A stretch of 64,000 nt of DNA, taken from contig CAVWLJ010000014.1 of NCBI GenBank assembly GCA_963755755.1, forward strand, positions 124,001 through 188,000, read 5' to 3'. The first letter of the stretch is position 1. Each line of letters begins with the position of its first letter. Below the pieces are notes generated by a model. The model was not told the origin of the DNA. It saw only the letters and a list, made by a program, of their open reading frames with translations, and made no database searches. This DNA comes from DATKNA01 sp963755755 (lineage in GTDB: Bacteria > Actinomycetota > Actinomycetes > Actinomycetales > Kineosporiaceae). The translations under genes and the position numbers were made by a program. Shown here piece after piece: positions 36,828-45,066 of this stretch.

Positions 36828-37832
36828 ATGAGCATCGACGAACAGCGGGGTTACGCGCGCCCGGACGCGCGCGACGCCGACGGCCCCGAGGTGATCGGCG
36901 AGGCGCCCATCGCCGAGGATGATGTCGATTCGCCGCCGGGCGAACCCACGGCCCCGCTGGGTGCGGGCGTGCAGGCGTCGACCTCCGACCCGCAGCCCGT
37001 CGTGTGGCCGCCGGCGGCCAACGGAGCCCCGACGCAGCCGATGTCACCGGCGAATCAGCCGAACCCGACGCTCCAGCACCCGGTGCAGCCGTCTCCCTAT
37101 GGTCGCCCGGCCGACGAACCGGCCGGCTCGCCGACGGCCGTGGTCGAGACCGACCCGTGGGCCCAGCCCACGAACGACCCGTGGCTCGACGTGACGCCCG
37201 GCAGTTCGGGCGTCGAGACGGTGGGCGCTGCACCGCAGACCCGTGGACGGCGCCTTGCGGGCGCCGTCGGCCTCTTCGCGGCGGGTGCCGTCGTGGGCGG
37301 CCTGGTCACGGGTGCCTACACCGGGTGGGGATCGAACGACGCGTCGGCGCCGGCCTCTCAGCCCGGGCAGGTCCAGGGCCAGGCCGGCCAACCGGGCGGG
37401 CAGGCGCCGGGTCGGCTGGGCGGCCCGGCAGGAGGCCAGGACCAGCAGGGGATCGCCCCGAACGGTCAGAGCGGTCAGTCGGGCCAGAGCGGCCAGGGCT
37501 TCACCGGCGGACGGGACGGCGAGGTCCGGCTGGTCGGCACGCTCACCGCCGTCAAGGGCTCGAAGATCACCGTCAGGAGCGGGACGTCGTCCGCGACCTA
37601 CGCCATCGCCGCGAACACGAGGATCGTCCGCGACGGAGCCGCGGCGAGCGCCTCCGACCTCAAGGCCGGCGACCTGGTCCTGGTCCACGCCTTCCCGACG
37701 ACCAACTCCGACGCCGTGCTCGAACTGGTCTACGCGCGGAGCACCTCCGCCTCCGGTGGCACCGGCGGCACCGGCGGCACCGGCGGCACCGGTGGATCGA
37801 GCAGCAGCTCCGGCGACGACTCGACGACCTGA
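36828..37832 (+). CDS. Membrane-anchored Gly/Gln-rich protein with DUF5666-like domain
   Basis: 334 aa from ATG 36828. Residues ~1-135 are acidic and Pro-rich (cytoplasmic). One transmembrane helix follows near 145-170 (AGAVGLFAAGAVVGGLVTGAY). Outside lies a Gly/Gln-rich linker with GQSGQSGQSGQG repeats, then a ~75-residue beta domain (RLVGTLTAVKGSKITVRSG, DLKAGDLVLVHAF) resembling the OB-type DUF5666 fold. The tail is a Gly-Thr repeat and Ser-rich segment (see 37755-37796). The long linkers suggest a domain held away from the membrane. Function unknown. It is a single-gene unit. Confidence 0.8.
   Translation: MSIDEQRGYARPDARDADGPEVIGEAPIAEDDVDSPPGEPTAPLGAGVQASTSDPQPVVWPPAANGAPTQPMSPANQPNPTLQHPVQPSPYGRPADEPAGSPTAVVETDPWAQPTNDPWLDVTPGSSGVETVGAAPQTRGRRLAGAVGLFAAGAVVGGLVTGAYTGWGSNDASAPASQPGQVQGQAGQPGGQAPGRLGGPAGGQDQQGIAPNGQSGQSGQSGQGFTGGRDGEVRLVGTLTAVKGSKITVRSGTSSATYAIAANTRIVRDGAAASASDLKAGDLVLVHAFPTTNSDAVLELVYARSTSASGGTGGTGGTGGTGGSSSSSGDDSTT
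37755..37796 (+). repeat. 9-bp tandem repeat encoding Gly-Gly-Thr
   Basis: GGYGGCACC repeats four times followed by GGTGGA, coding (GGT)4-GG in the tail of the membrane-anchored protein. Silent differences are few, which fits recent slippage. It is a likely site of length variation among strains. Confidence 0.75.
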
Positions 37833-37859
37833 CGGCAGGCCGGCCAGGTCCCGTTCCGG

Positions 37860-38681
37860 TCAGCCCGCCAGCGCCTCCGCGGCGCGGGCGCTACGCAGCG
37901 TCCCCAGATAGTCCTCGAAGCGCACGCGCCCGATCCTGATCGGCGTCCCCGACGCCGGGCGGAGCGCCCCGGACCTCATCGCCCGGCCCGCCGCCCCGGG
38001 CAGCCGCAGCGGCACGACCAGGGCTCGCTCCCCGCGCGCGTCGAGGACGGCGCGCATCATGTCCGCGAGCTGGAGCGTCTCGGGCCCGGCGAGGTCCGGC
38101 AGACGCCCGGACGAGCCCGAGGTCACGGCATCCGCGAGGGCGGCCGCCACGTCGAGCGTGGAGACCGGCTGCACCGACATCCCGGGCACCGGCACGAGCG
38201 GCCCGCGCCGCAGGCGCCGGATCATCTGGTCCGCGAACTCGTGGAACTGCGTCGCGCGCTGGATGCTCCACGTCACCCCGGCGCCGTCGGCGTCCGCGGT
38301 CACCGCTCGCTCCTGGGCCAGCTTGGCGCGGTAATAGCCGTTCGGGACCAGCTCGATCCCGACGATCGACAGCAGCACGTGGTGCCGGACGCCCGCCGCG
38401 GCCTCCGCGGCGACGAGCCGCTCAGTCGCACCGGTGAAGAACTCCGTCCCCTTCTTCTCGCTCAACGTCTCGATGTTCGAGGTGTCGACCACCGCGTCGA
38501 CCCCCGCCATGGCGTCCGCGAGCCCCTCGCCGGTCGTCAGGTCGCCGCGGACGCCGTCCGCTCCGGCGACTCCACGACCGTGGCGGCTCAGCACACCGAC
38601 CTCGTGACCACGACGGACGAGTTCCTCGACGGTCGGCCGCCCGGCCGTCCCCGTTCCGCCCACGACCAGCACCTTCATCAT
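37860..38681 (-). CDS. NAD(P)-binding NmrA-like / atypical SDR protein
   Basis: 273 aa starting at ATG 38681 (or 38678, the next codon). Nucleotide-binding motif VLVVGGTGTAGRPTVEELVRRGHEVGVLSR is at the N terminus. DAVVDTSNIET takes the place of the usual NNAG region, and YYRAKLAQE contains Tyr/Lys at the family's position. C-terminal regions are of the substrate domain, as in NmrA/TMR-like proteins. Members include quinone oxidoreductases and redox sensors. Nothing nearby fixes its role. Soluble; single gene. Confidence 0.88.
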   Translation of the reverse strand: MMKVLVVGGTGTAGRPTVEELVRRGHEVGVLSRHGRGVAGADGVRGDLTTGEGLADAMAGVDAVVDTSNIETLSEKKGTEFFTGATERLVAAEAAAGVRHHVLLSIVGIELVPNGYYRAKLAQERAVTADADGAGVTWSIQRATQFHEFADQMIRRLRRGPLVPVPGMSVQPVSTLDVAAALADAVTSGSSGRLPDLAGPETLQLADMMRAVLDARGERALVVPLRLPGAAGRAMRSGALRPASGTPIRIGRVRFEDYLGTLRSARAAEALAG

Positions 38682-38744
38682 CCCAGCCTCTCTCCCGGCG
38701 TCAGCAGTTGTCTCTCTGACGCCGGGAGCGGCGCGGATGTGACA

Positions 38745-39284
38745 TCAACCCATCGTCTTCTGGCCGTCGATCGACTCACGGATGATGTCCGCGTGACCGG
38801 CGTGCTGGGCGGTCTCGGCGGCGATGTGCAGCAGCACCCGCCGTGCCGACCACCGCGCGCCGGGCTGGAACCACGGCGCCTCGGGCAGGGCGTGCCCGTC
38901 GTCGAGGCTCGGCAGCGTGGCGACGAGCTCGTCGGTGCGGGCGGCGACCTCGGCGTAGCGATCGAGGATCGCCGCCAGGGTGTCACCGGGCAGCATCTGC
39001 CAGGCCTCGATCCACGCGGTGTAGTCCTCGGGCGGGGCCGCCGCGGCCGTCCCCTCGACGATGAACCGCGTCCACAGCTCCTCCACCTGCGTGACGTGCT
39101 TGATGATCCCGCCGATGCAGAGCTCGCTCGCGGTCGGCCGCAGGCCCGCCTGCTCGTCGGTGAGGCCGCGGGCGGTGTAGCGCAGGAAGAAGCGGTGCTT
39201 CTGCAGCGTCTCGACGAGGTCGGCGCGCTCTCCGGTGAGGCCGGTGGTCGGGGTAGTCGCGGTGGTCGTGGTCGTGGCGGTCAT
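38745..39284 (-). CDS. DinB-fold (DUF664) family protein
   Basis: 179 aa from ATG 39284, with a Thr-rich N-terminal tail (~15 residues). It is a four-helix bundle of the DinB/YfiT superfamily: VETLQKHRFFLRYTARGLTDEQ in helix 1, then IGGIIKHVTQVEELWTRF (first metal-binding His), and LLHIAAETAQHAGHADIIRE (the two further His of the triad). Such proteins are metal-dependent, some being mycothiol- or bacillithiol-dependent transferases. It is divergent from the WYL regulator, which may control it. Not related to the polymerase also called DinB. Confidence 0.9.
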   Translation of the reverse strand: MTATTTTTATTPTTGLTGERADLVETLQKHRFFLRYTARGLTDEQAGLRPTASELCIGGIIKHVTQVEELWTRFIVEGTAAAAPPEDYTAWIEAWQMLPGDTLAAILDRYAEVAARTDELVATLPSLDDGHALPEAPWFQPGARWSARRVLLHIAAETAQHAGHADIIRESIDGQKTMG

Positions 39285-39376
39285 CGCAGGTCCTCTCTGG
39301 CTCGTCTTTCGTCTACCACCACGCTAGGGACCACTGGTGCCAGATCCTGGCCTCAATTGCGAGGAGACTGGAGGAC

Positions 39377-40354
39377 ATGTCGAGCCCGAGCCTGCGGATG
39401 ATGAGGCTGCTGTCGCTGCTGCAGACGCACCGGTACTGGCCGGGTGCGGAGCTGGCCGACCGGCTCGAGGTGTCGCTGCGGACGCTGCGCCGGGACGTCG
39501 ACCGGCTCCGGGAGCTCGGATATCCGGTCGAGGCGCAGCGCGGCGTGGACGGCGGCTACCAGCTCGCCCCGGGCGCCTCGCTGCCGCCGCTGGTGCTGGA
39601 CGACGACGAGGCCGTCGCCCTCGCGCTCGGGCTGCAGGCCGCCGCGCAGGCCCCGGTCGCCGGGCTGGCCGACGCCTCGGTCGGCGCCCTCGCCAAGGTC
39701 GCGCAGGTCATGCCGCCGCGGCTGCGCCGCCGGGTGGAGGCGCTGCGCGCCGCGACCGTGACCTCACCCTGGACCGGCGCGGAGGCCAGCGTCGACGCCG
39801 CGGTCCTCACCACCGTGGCCCAGGTCTGCCGTGACGCCGTCCGACTGCGCTTCGCCTACGAGGCGGCCGGCGGCGAGCGGACGGAGCGGGAGGTCGAACC
39901 GCTGCGGCTCGTGCCGCTGGGACGCCGGTGGTACCTGGTCGCCTACGACCTCGGCCGCAACGACTGGCGCAGCTTCCGGCTGGACCGGATCGAGCAGCCG
40001 GATGCGACCGGCGTCCGCTTCCGCCCTCGGGAGCTGCCCGCACCGGACGCCGCCACGTTCGTGCGCGAACGCCTCCGGAACCTGCCGGTGACGCACACGA
40101 TCGAGGTCGTCGTCCAGGCGCCCGCGGACGACGTCCGGCGCGTGATCGGCACCTGGGCCACCGTCGAACCGGAGGGACCGGGCAGATGCCGGGTCACCAT
40201 GACCGGCGACACCCTCTCGTGGCCCACGCTCGGGCTCCTGATGATCGAGGCCGAGTTCACCGTGGTCGGGCCTCCGGAGATGGCCGAGTACCTGCGCACC
40301 GTCGCCGCCCGCTTCAGCCGCGCCGCCGCCGCGTCGAGCCCGGTACCGGCCTGA
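39377..40354 (+). CDS. YafY-type transcriptional regulator (HTH plus WYL domain)
   Basis: 325 aa. Starts at ATG 39377 with GGAGACTGGAGGA upstream. N-terminal winged helix (RMMRLLSLLQTHRYWPGAELADRLEVSLRTLRRDVDRLR, DeoR-like) recognises DNA. The WYL ligand-binding domain is at ~140-230, with RRWYLVAYDLGRNDWRSFRLDRI. The C-terminal WCX extension completes the protein. WYL domains bind nucleic acids or small ligands. It is divergent from the DinB-fold gene with a 92-bp shared promoter region, and probably regulates it. Confidence 0.92.
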   Translation: MSSPSLRMMRLLSLLQTHRYWPGAELADRLEVSLRTLRRDVDRLRELGYPVEAQRGVDGGYQLAPGASLPPLVLDDDEAVALALGLQAAAQAPVAGLADASVGALAKVAQVMPPRLRRRVEALRAATVTSPWTGAEASVDAAVLTTVAQVCRDAVRLRFAYEAAGGERTEREVEPLRLVPLGRRWYLVAYDLGRNDWRSFRLDRIEQPDATGVRFRPRELPAPDAATFVRERLRNLPVTHTIEVVVQAPADDVRRVIGTWATVEPEGPGRCRVTMTGDTLSWPTLGLLMIEAEFTVVGPPEMAEYLRTVAARFSRAAAASSPVPA

Positions 40355-40380
40355 GCACGACGGATCGGAGTGGCGACTCA

Positions 40381-40397
40381 CAGGGAACGTACAGGGA
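40381..40397 (+). promoter_or_regulatory. 11-bp-spaced direct repeat before the response regulator
   Basis: CAGGGA occurs at 40381-40386 and at 40392-40397, 11 bp (one helical turn) apart, about 45 bp before the response regulator start. OmpR-family regulators bind such head-to-tail repeats, so this is a candidate autoregulatory site. Confidence 0.45.
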
Positions 40398-40439
40398 GAG
40401 CACTGGTCGGCTTCAGGCTGAGCGCGAAGAGTGTGCTGC

Positions 40440-41210
40440 ATGACGACGAGCACCTCTCCGGTGAGCAGTTCCAGGACCTCGGCGACCGCCAACCGGCTGA
40501 CCCGCCCCGACGGCAGTCCGTTGCGCGCTCTCGTCGTCGACGACGAGCCGATGCTGCAGGACCTGCTGTCGATGGCGCTGCGCTACGACGGCTGGGACGT
40601 CCGTGCGGCCGGCACCGGCACGGCCGGCGTCCGGGCGGCGCGCGAGTTCTCGCCCGACGTCGTCCTCCTCGACGTCATGCTCCCGGACATCGACGGCCTC
40701 GAGGTCCTGCGCCGCATGCGCGGGACCGATCCGGACATCCCCGTGCTCTTCCTCACGGCCAAGGACGCCGTCGAGGACCGCATCGCCGGCATCACCGCGG
40801 GCGGCGACGACTACGTCACGAAGCCGTTCAGCCTCGAGGAGGTCGTCGCGCGGCTACGCGGTCTGGTCCGCCGGCGCGGCACCGCGATCCGCCCCGGCGA
40901 CGGCCTGCTCACCGTCGGCGACCTCACGCTCGACGAGGACAGCCACGAGGTGACCCGCGGCAGGGACGAGATCGAGCTCACCGCGACCGAGTTCGAGCTC
41001 CTGCGCTACCTCATGCGCAATCCTCGTCGGGTGCTCTCCAAGGCCCAGATCCTCGACCGGGTGTGGAACTACGACTTCGGCGGCCAGGCCAACATCGTCG
41101 AGCTCTACATCTCCTACCTGCGGAAGAAGATCGACGCGGGTCGCGCGCCGATGATCCACACGGTGCGCGGGGCGGGGTACGTGCTCAAGCCCGCCGAGCC
41201 CACGACCTGA
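40440..41210 (+). CDS. OmpR/PhoB-family response regulator
   Basis: 256 aa from ATG 40440 (a GTG at 40431 is also open). Receiver residues: acidic DDE at 34-36, phospho-acceptor D78 in VVLLDVMLPD, and K128 in YVTKPF. The C-terminal winged helix (ATEFELLRYLMRNPRRVLSK, then YISYLRKKID and VRGAGYVL) binds DNA. The stop is 6 bp before the kinase start, so the genes form one operon with the small exported protein and ApbE downstream. Likely the master regulator of that cluster. Confidence 0.95.
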   Translation: MTTSTSPVSSSRTSATANRLTRPDGSPLRALVVDDEPMLQDLLSMALRYDGWDVRAAGTGTAGVRAAREFSPDVVLLDVMLPDIDGLEVLRRMRGTDPDIPVLFLTAKDAVEDRIAGITAGGDDYVTKPFSLEEVVARLRGLVRRRGTAIRPGDGLLTVGDLTLDEDSHEVTRGRDEIELTATEFELLRYLMRNPRRVLSKAQILDRVWNYDFGGQANIVELYISYLRKKIDAGRAPMIHTVRGAGYVLKPAEPTT

Positions 41211-41215
41211 GTTCC

Positions 41216-42781
41216 GTGACTCGTCGCCTGCTGTCGCCACGCCGCTGGACCCTGCGCGCCCGCCTCATCGGCACCGTCGTCGCGTTGCTGGCCGTCGTCT
41301 GCCTCGTCGTCGGCGGCGCGGTGACCCTCTCGCTGCGCGGGTTCCTCTACGAGCGCCTCGACAAGCAGGTCACGGACGTCACCACCGGCGCCTTCGGGCG
41401 CTACGACGACGACCACGGCCCCGCCTTCCGGGGCGGGGACGACGCACCGCAGGGCATGCAGCAACTCGGCTTCCTCAACGCCCCCGGCGTCCCGCCCGGC
41501 ACGGTAGGCGCGCACGTCGACGCCCAGGGCCGGGTGACGGCCGCGATCGTCCAGTCCTCCGGCATCCGCCTCGTCAGCGGCCTGAGCTCGGCGTTCCGCA
41601 ACATCCCCGCGAGCGGGACCGTCCTCACCCGCACCATCCCCGGGCTCGGCGAGTACCGGCTCGCGGCGCACCAGGCGCCGGACGGGGACGTCGTCGTCGC
41701 CGGGCTGCCGATCCAGGGCGTCGAGGACACCGTCGCCCGGATCGTCCTCGTCGAGATGATCGTCGCAGGCAGCGGGCTGGTCGTCGCCGGCGTCGTCGGC
41801 TCGGTCCTCGTGCGGCGCACCCTCGAACCGCTGCAGCGGGTCGCGACCACCGCCACCCGGGTCAGCTCCCTGCCGCTGGATCGCGGCGACGTCGTGCTGC
41901 ACGAGCGGGTGCCGGACGACCACGCCGACCCGAACACCGAGGTCGGCCAGGTCACGCTCGCCATGAACCGGATGCTCGGCCACATCTCCGGCGCCCTCGT
42001 CGCCCGCCAGGCCAGCGAGACCCGGGTGCGGCAGTTCGTCGCCGACGCCAGCCACGAGCTGCGGACGCCGCTGGCCTCGATCCGCGGGTACGCCGAGTAC
42101 GCCCAGCTCTCCGGCGGATCCGCACTCCCCGAGGACGTCGAGCACGCGCTCGGCCGGGTGCGCTCCCAGACGGAGCGGATGTCCGAGCTCGTCGACGACC
42201 TCCTGCTCCTGGCGCGCCTGGACGCCGGTCGCCCCCTGGACGCCGAGCCCGTCGACCTCACCCGCCTCGTCGTCGACGCCGTCGGCGACGCGCACGCCGC
42301 CGGCCCCGACCACGTCTGGCACCTGGAGCTGCCGGACGAGCCCGTCGAGGTCGTCGGCGACGACTCGCGACTCCACCAGGTGATCGGCAACCTGCTCGCC
42401 AACGCCCGCTCGCACACCCCGCCCGGGACGACGGTCACCGTGAGCCTCGGCGCGCCGGAGGCCGGTGCCGCCGTGCTCAGCGTCGTCGACGACGGGCCCG
42501 GCATCCCGCCCGCGCTGCTGCCCGACGTCTTCGAGCGCTTCGCGCGCGGCGAGAGCTCGCGCGTCCGGGGCGCCGGCAGCACCGGGCTCGGGCTCGCGAT
42601 CGTCGCGGCCGTCGTCCAGGCGCACGGCGGATCGGTGCGGGTCGAGAGCAGGCCGGGCCGCACCGCCTTCGAGGTCCGGCTGCCCGTCCCCCCCGGCGTG
42701 CACCCACCCCTCGCACCCACAGAGCACGCCCAGGCCGTTCACACAGCCGCCACACGGGTCTCGCCCACCGTGGAGGTATGA
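41216..42781 (+). CDS. Sensor histidine kinase
   Basis: 521 aa from GTG 41216. First transmembrane helix is at ~18-42 (LIGTVVALLAVVCLVVGGAVTL), then an extracytoplasmic sensor of ~140 residues, a second helix (EMIVAGSGLVVAGVVGSVLV) and a HAMP linker. The phospho-His is H280 in FVADASHELRTPLASIRGY. The HATPase has NLLANARSHT, DDGPGIPP, and GSTGLGLAIV. The extracytoplasmic loop senses an envelope or external signal. The stop overlaps the next gene's start by 4 bp (ATGA). It phosphorylates the regulator encoded just upstream. Confidence 0.95.
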   Translation: MTRRLLSPRRWTLRARLIGTVVALLAVVCLVVGGAVTLSLRGFLYERLDKQVTDVTTGAFGRYDDDHGPAFRGGDDAPQGMQQLGFLNAPGVPPGTVGAHVDAQGRVTAAIVQSSGIRLVSGLSSAFRNIPASGTVLTRTIPGLGEYRLAAHQAPDGDVVVAGLPIQGVEDTVARIVLVEMIVAGSGLVVAGVVGSVLVRRTLEPLQRVATTATRVSSLPLDRGDVVLHERVPDDHADPNTEVGQVTLAMNRMLGHISGALVARQASETRVRQFVADASHELRTPLASIRGYAEYAQLSGGSALPEDVEHALGRVRSQTERMSELVDDLLLLARLDAGRPLDAEPVDLTRLVVDAVGDAHAAGPDHVWHLELPDEPVEVVGDDSRLHQVIGNLLANARSHTPPGTTVTVSLGAPEAGAAVLSVVDDGPGIPPALLPDVFERFARGESSRVRGAGSTGLGLAIVAAVVQAHGGSVRVESRPGRTAFEVRLPVPPGVHPPLAPTEHAQAVHTAATRVSPTVEV

Positions 42782-43044
42782 GCACTCCAGACCTCCCCAG
42801 CAGGGACGGGAGCCGCCGACGCTCCGGCGCCGTCCGGTCCGTACTCCTCGCCGGCGGTGTCGCCGCGTCGCTCGGCGTCGTCGCCGTCGCCCACGCCGCC
42901 GGCACCGGCACGACGACCGCGTCGACGTCCACCACGTCGTCCTCGAGCTCGAGCTCGTCGTCGGACCAGAGCTCCGGCTCCGGCTCGGTGCAGCTCGGCG
43001 CCGGCAGCGGCACCAGCTCGCAGGCGACGTCCGGAGGGTCTTGA
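42778..43044 (+). CDS. Ser-rich exported/membrane-anchored small protein, candidate flavin acceptor
   Basis: 88 aa, starting at ATG 42778, overlapping the kinase stop. A basic N terminus (SRRRSGAVR) precedes one hydrophobic helix (SVLLAGGVAASLGVVAVAHAAG), so it is an anchor or signal. The remainder is Thr/Ser/Gly-rich and ends SSQATSGGS. In related actinobacterial loci this position is held by an FMN-binding-domain protein with a similar Ser-rich stalk; here that domain is absent. Coupling to a kinase upstream and ApbE one base downstream suggests the tail may itself accept FMN. No exact DGxTGAT-type site is present, so this is inference. Confidence 0.8.
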   Translation: MSTPDLPSRDGSRRRSGAVRSVLLAGGVAASLGVVAVAHAAGTGTTTASTSTTSSSSSSSSSDQSSGSGSVQLGAGSGTSSQATSGGS

Positions 43045-43045
43045 G

Positions 43046-43972
43046 ATGCCCCTCCTCGAAGCTCTCCCCGTCGACGCACACACCGCGCAGTGGGCGCTCT
43101 GGAGCACGACGGCGCGCGTCGTCGTCACCGATCCGGCCGGGCGGGAGGCCGCGCAGGCCGTCGTCCGCGAGATCTGCGAGGACGTCGAACGCGCCTGCAG
43201 CCGGTTCCGGCCCGACTCCGAGATCCATGCGGTCGAGCGCGGCGCCGGCCGATTCGTCGCCGTCGGGTCCGTGCTCGCGTCCTTGCTCGGCACGGCGCTC
43301 GACGCCGCGCGGCGCACGGACGGCGACGTCGACCCCACGATCGGCCGGTCACTCGCCGATCTCGGCTACGACCGCGACCTGCGCACGATCCCCGTCGACG
43401 CCGGACCCGTACGGGTGGTGGTGCGTCCGACCGTCAGCTGGCGGGACGTCCAGGTTCTCGACGGCGCGGTCCGCGTGCCGGCCGGCGTCCAGCTGGACCT
43501 CGGCGCCACCGCGAAGGCCTGGGCCGCCGATCGGGCCGCGGAGGCGGTCGCCCGCGACGTCGGGGTCGGCGTCCTCGTCGCGCTGGGCGGCGACATCGCC
43601 ACCGCGGGGCAGGGCCCAGCCGCCGGCTGGCAGGTGCTGGTGCAGGACGGGCCCGGCGAGCCGGCCGACGAGGTCACCCTCCCCGCCGGGACCGCGCTCG
43701 CGACCTCGAGCACGCAGTCGCGGCACTGGCTGCGCGACGGCCGCGTGCTGCACCACATCGTCGACCCGGCCAGCGGGATGCCTGCCGAGCCGGTGTTCCG
43801 GACGGCGTCCGTCGCGGCGCCGACGTGCGTCGAGGCGAACACGCTCTCGACGGCGGCCCTCGTCCGCGGGCTCCGCGCCGTCGGGCTGCTGGCGTCGGCA
43901 GGCCGGCCCGCGCGGCTGGTCGCCGCGAGCGGCGACGTCGTCCGGCTCAACGGCTGGCCCGGCCCACGTTGA
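43046..43972 (+). CDS. apbE: FAD:protein FMN transferase (ApbE)
   Basis: Attaches FMN from FAD to Thr/Ser of exported proteins through a phosphoester bond, using Mg. 308 aa, starting at ATG 43046 with GGAGGG upstream, one base after the preceding stop. Family motifs: ERACSRFRPDSEI near residue 50, VDPTIGRSL, LDLGATAKAWAADRA near 150, VALGGDIATAG, and HHIVDPASGMP near 235. No signal peptide or lipobox is visible, unlike Gram-negative ApbE, so it acts in the cytoplasm or at the inner face, as often in actinobacteria. No ferric reductase or canonical FMN-acceptor gene accompanies it. Confidence 0.93.
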   Translation: MPLLEALPVDAHTAQWALWSTTARVVVTDPAGREAAQAVVREICEDVERACSRFRPDSEIHAVERGAGRFVAVGSVLASLLGTALDAARRTDGDVDPTIGRSLADLGYDRDLRTIPVDAGPVRVVVRPTVSWRDVQVLDGAVRVPAGVQLDLGATAKAWAADRAAEAVARDVGVGVLVALGGDIATAGQGPAAGWQVLVQDGPGEPADEVTLPAGTALATSSTQSRHWLRDGRVLHHIVDPASGMPAEPVFRTASVAAPTCVEANTLSTAALVRGLRAVGLLASAGRPARLVAASGDVVRLNGWPGPR

Positions 43973-44003
43973 TCCGAGCGCGCCCAGCCCGGGGGCCGCG
44001 CGG

Positions 44004-44771
44004 TCAGGTGCGCAGGTAGGACGCACCGTTGAGGTCGAGCACCGCGCCGCTCGCCCACTGCGCCTCCGGCGAGGCGAGGTACACGATCGCGGCGGCGATC
44101 TCCTCCGGGCGGGCCACCCGCCCGAACGGGCTCTGCGCCCGGACGGCGTCACCGTCCGGGCCGTCGAGCACACGGCTCGCCATGTCGGTCTCGACGAAGC
44201 CGGGCGCGACGGTCGCGACGGCGATGCCGTGCGGAGCGAGCGCGATCGCGAGGGACTGCCCGAGCGCGTTGACCCCGGCCTTGGACGCGCCGTACGCGGG
44301 CGAGACCGGCTCGCCCCGGAAGGCGCCCCGGGAGGAGACGTTGACGATCCGGCCGCCCCGGCCACGGTCGATCATGTGCCGCGCGACGTGGTAGCTCACA
44401 TCGGCCGTGCCGAGCAGGTTGATGGCCACCGTCTCCCGCCACGCCGCGCGCCAGGCGGCCGCATCGACGACGGCGATCGGGTGGTCGGTGAAGACGGCGG
44501 CGTTGTTCACCAGGACGTCGACGGTGCCGAGGCCGTCGACCGCCGCGGCGACCATGCGCTCCACCGCCTCCGGCTCGGCCAGATCGGCGCCAACGACGAC
44601 GTGGCCGTCGCCCGGGAGTCCGGCGACGACGGCCTCGGCACGATCTCGCGCCGAGCCGTAGTGCACGGCCACCCGGTCGCCCCGCCGCGCGAAGGCGAGG
44701 GCGGTGGCGGCGCCGATGCCGCGGGAGGCGCCGGTGACGAGCACGCCGCGGCCGGTGGTCGAAGGAGGCAT
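44004..44771 (-). CDS. Short-chain dehydrogenase/reductase (FabG-like)
   Basis: 255 aa from ATG 44771. Cofactor motif VLVTGASRGIGAATALAFA at the N terminus, NNAAVF near 90, catalytic Ser in IVNVSSRGAF, and Tyr/Lys in SPAYGASKAGV. It ends GAVLDLNGASYLRT. The Arg at position ~16 and the HYGSA turn favour NADP(H). The chain is full length. Substrate unknown, possibly 3-oxoacyl or sugar type. It converges with the ApbE gene (31 bp between stops). Confidence 0.92.
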   Translation of the reverse strand: MPPSTTGRGVLVTGASRGIGAATALAFARRGDRVAVHYGSARDRAEAVVAGLPGDGHVVVGADLAEPEAVERMVAAAVDGLGTVDVLVNNAAVFTDHPIAVVDAAAWRAAWRETVAINLLGTADVSYHVARHMIDRGRGGRIVNVSSRGAFRGEPVSPAYGASKAGVNALGQSLAIALAPHGIAVATVAPGFVETDMASRVLDGPDGDAVRAQSPFGRVARPEEIAAAIVYLASPEAQWASGAVLDLNGASYLRT

Positions 44772-44810
44772 CCCCGCAGTCTGCCGTCGACCCTGGCGGT
44801 ACGCCTCGGC

Positions 44811-45053
44811 TCAGTCCGGCATGCCCGCGTCGATCCAGCGCTGCAGGACGCCGATCTGCTCCCCGGACCACTCCGCGTCGCAGGGCATCGAGCCGTCACT
44901 GACCCGATCGAGGATCGCGCCGGCGTTGCCGCGGACGTCGTCGTACGACCACAGGTCGAACGAGCCGAGCATGGACCGCCGGTCCCGCTCCCGGAACAGG
45001 GGCTTGACGTCGCGCTCGAAGCCGACGGCCGGCTCGCCGGAGTCCTGGGTCAT
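44811..45053 (-). CDS. Small cytochrome-like-fold hypothetical protein without heme motif (80 aa)
   Basis: Starts at ATG 45053. VGFERDVKPLFRERDRRSM at the N terminus and IGVLQRWIDAGMPD at the end resemble the flanks of class-I c-type cytochrome-like domains (PLF..C..CH..., and L.WI..G), but the CxxCH heme-binding motif is absent and replaced by RRSM. Only one Cys is present. It may be a non-heme relative or partner. Orientation matches the next minus-strand gene 13 bp away, so they probably share a transcript. Confidence 0.72.
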   Translation of the reverse strand: MTQDSGEPAVGFERDVKPLFRERDRRSMLGSFDLWSYDDVRGNAGAILDRVSDGSMPCDAEWSGEQIGVLQRWIDAGMPD

Positions 45054-45066
45054 GGGGCGATGGTAG

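Noticed and set aside
38745..39284. The DinB-fold protein as an SOS gene because of its name.
   Set aside because: It belongs to the metal-binding DinB/YfiT four-helix bundle family, unrelated to polymerase IV, and has no LexA box.
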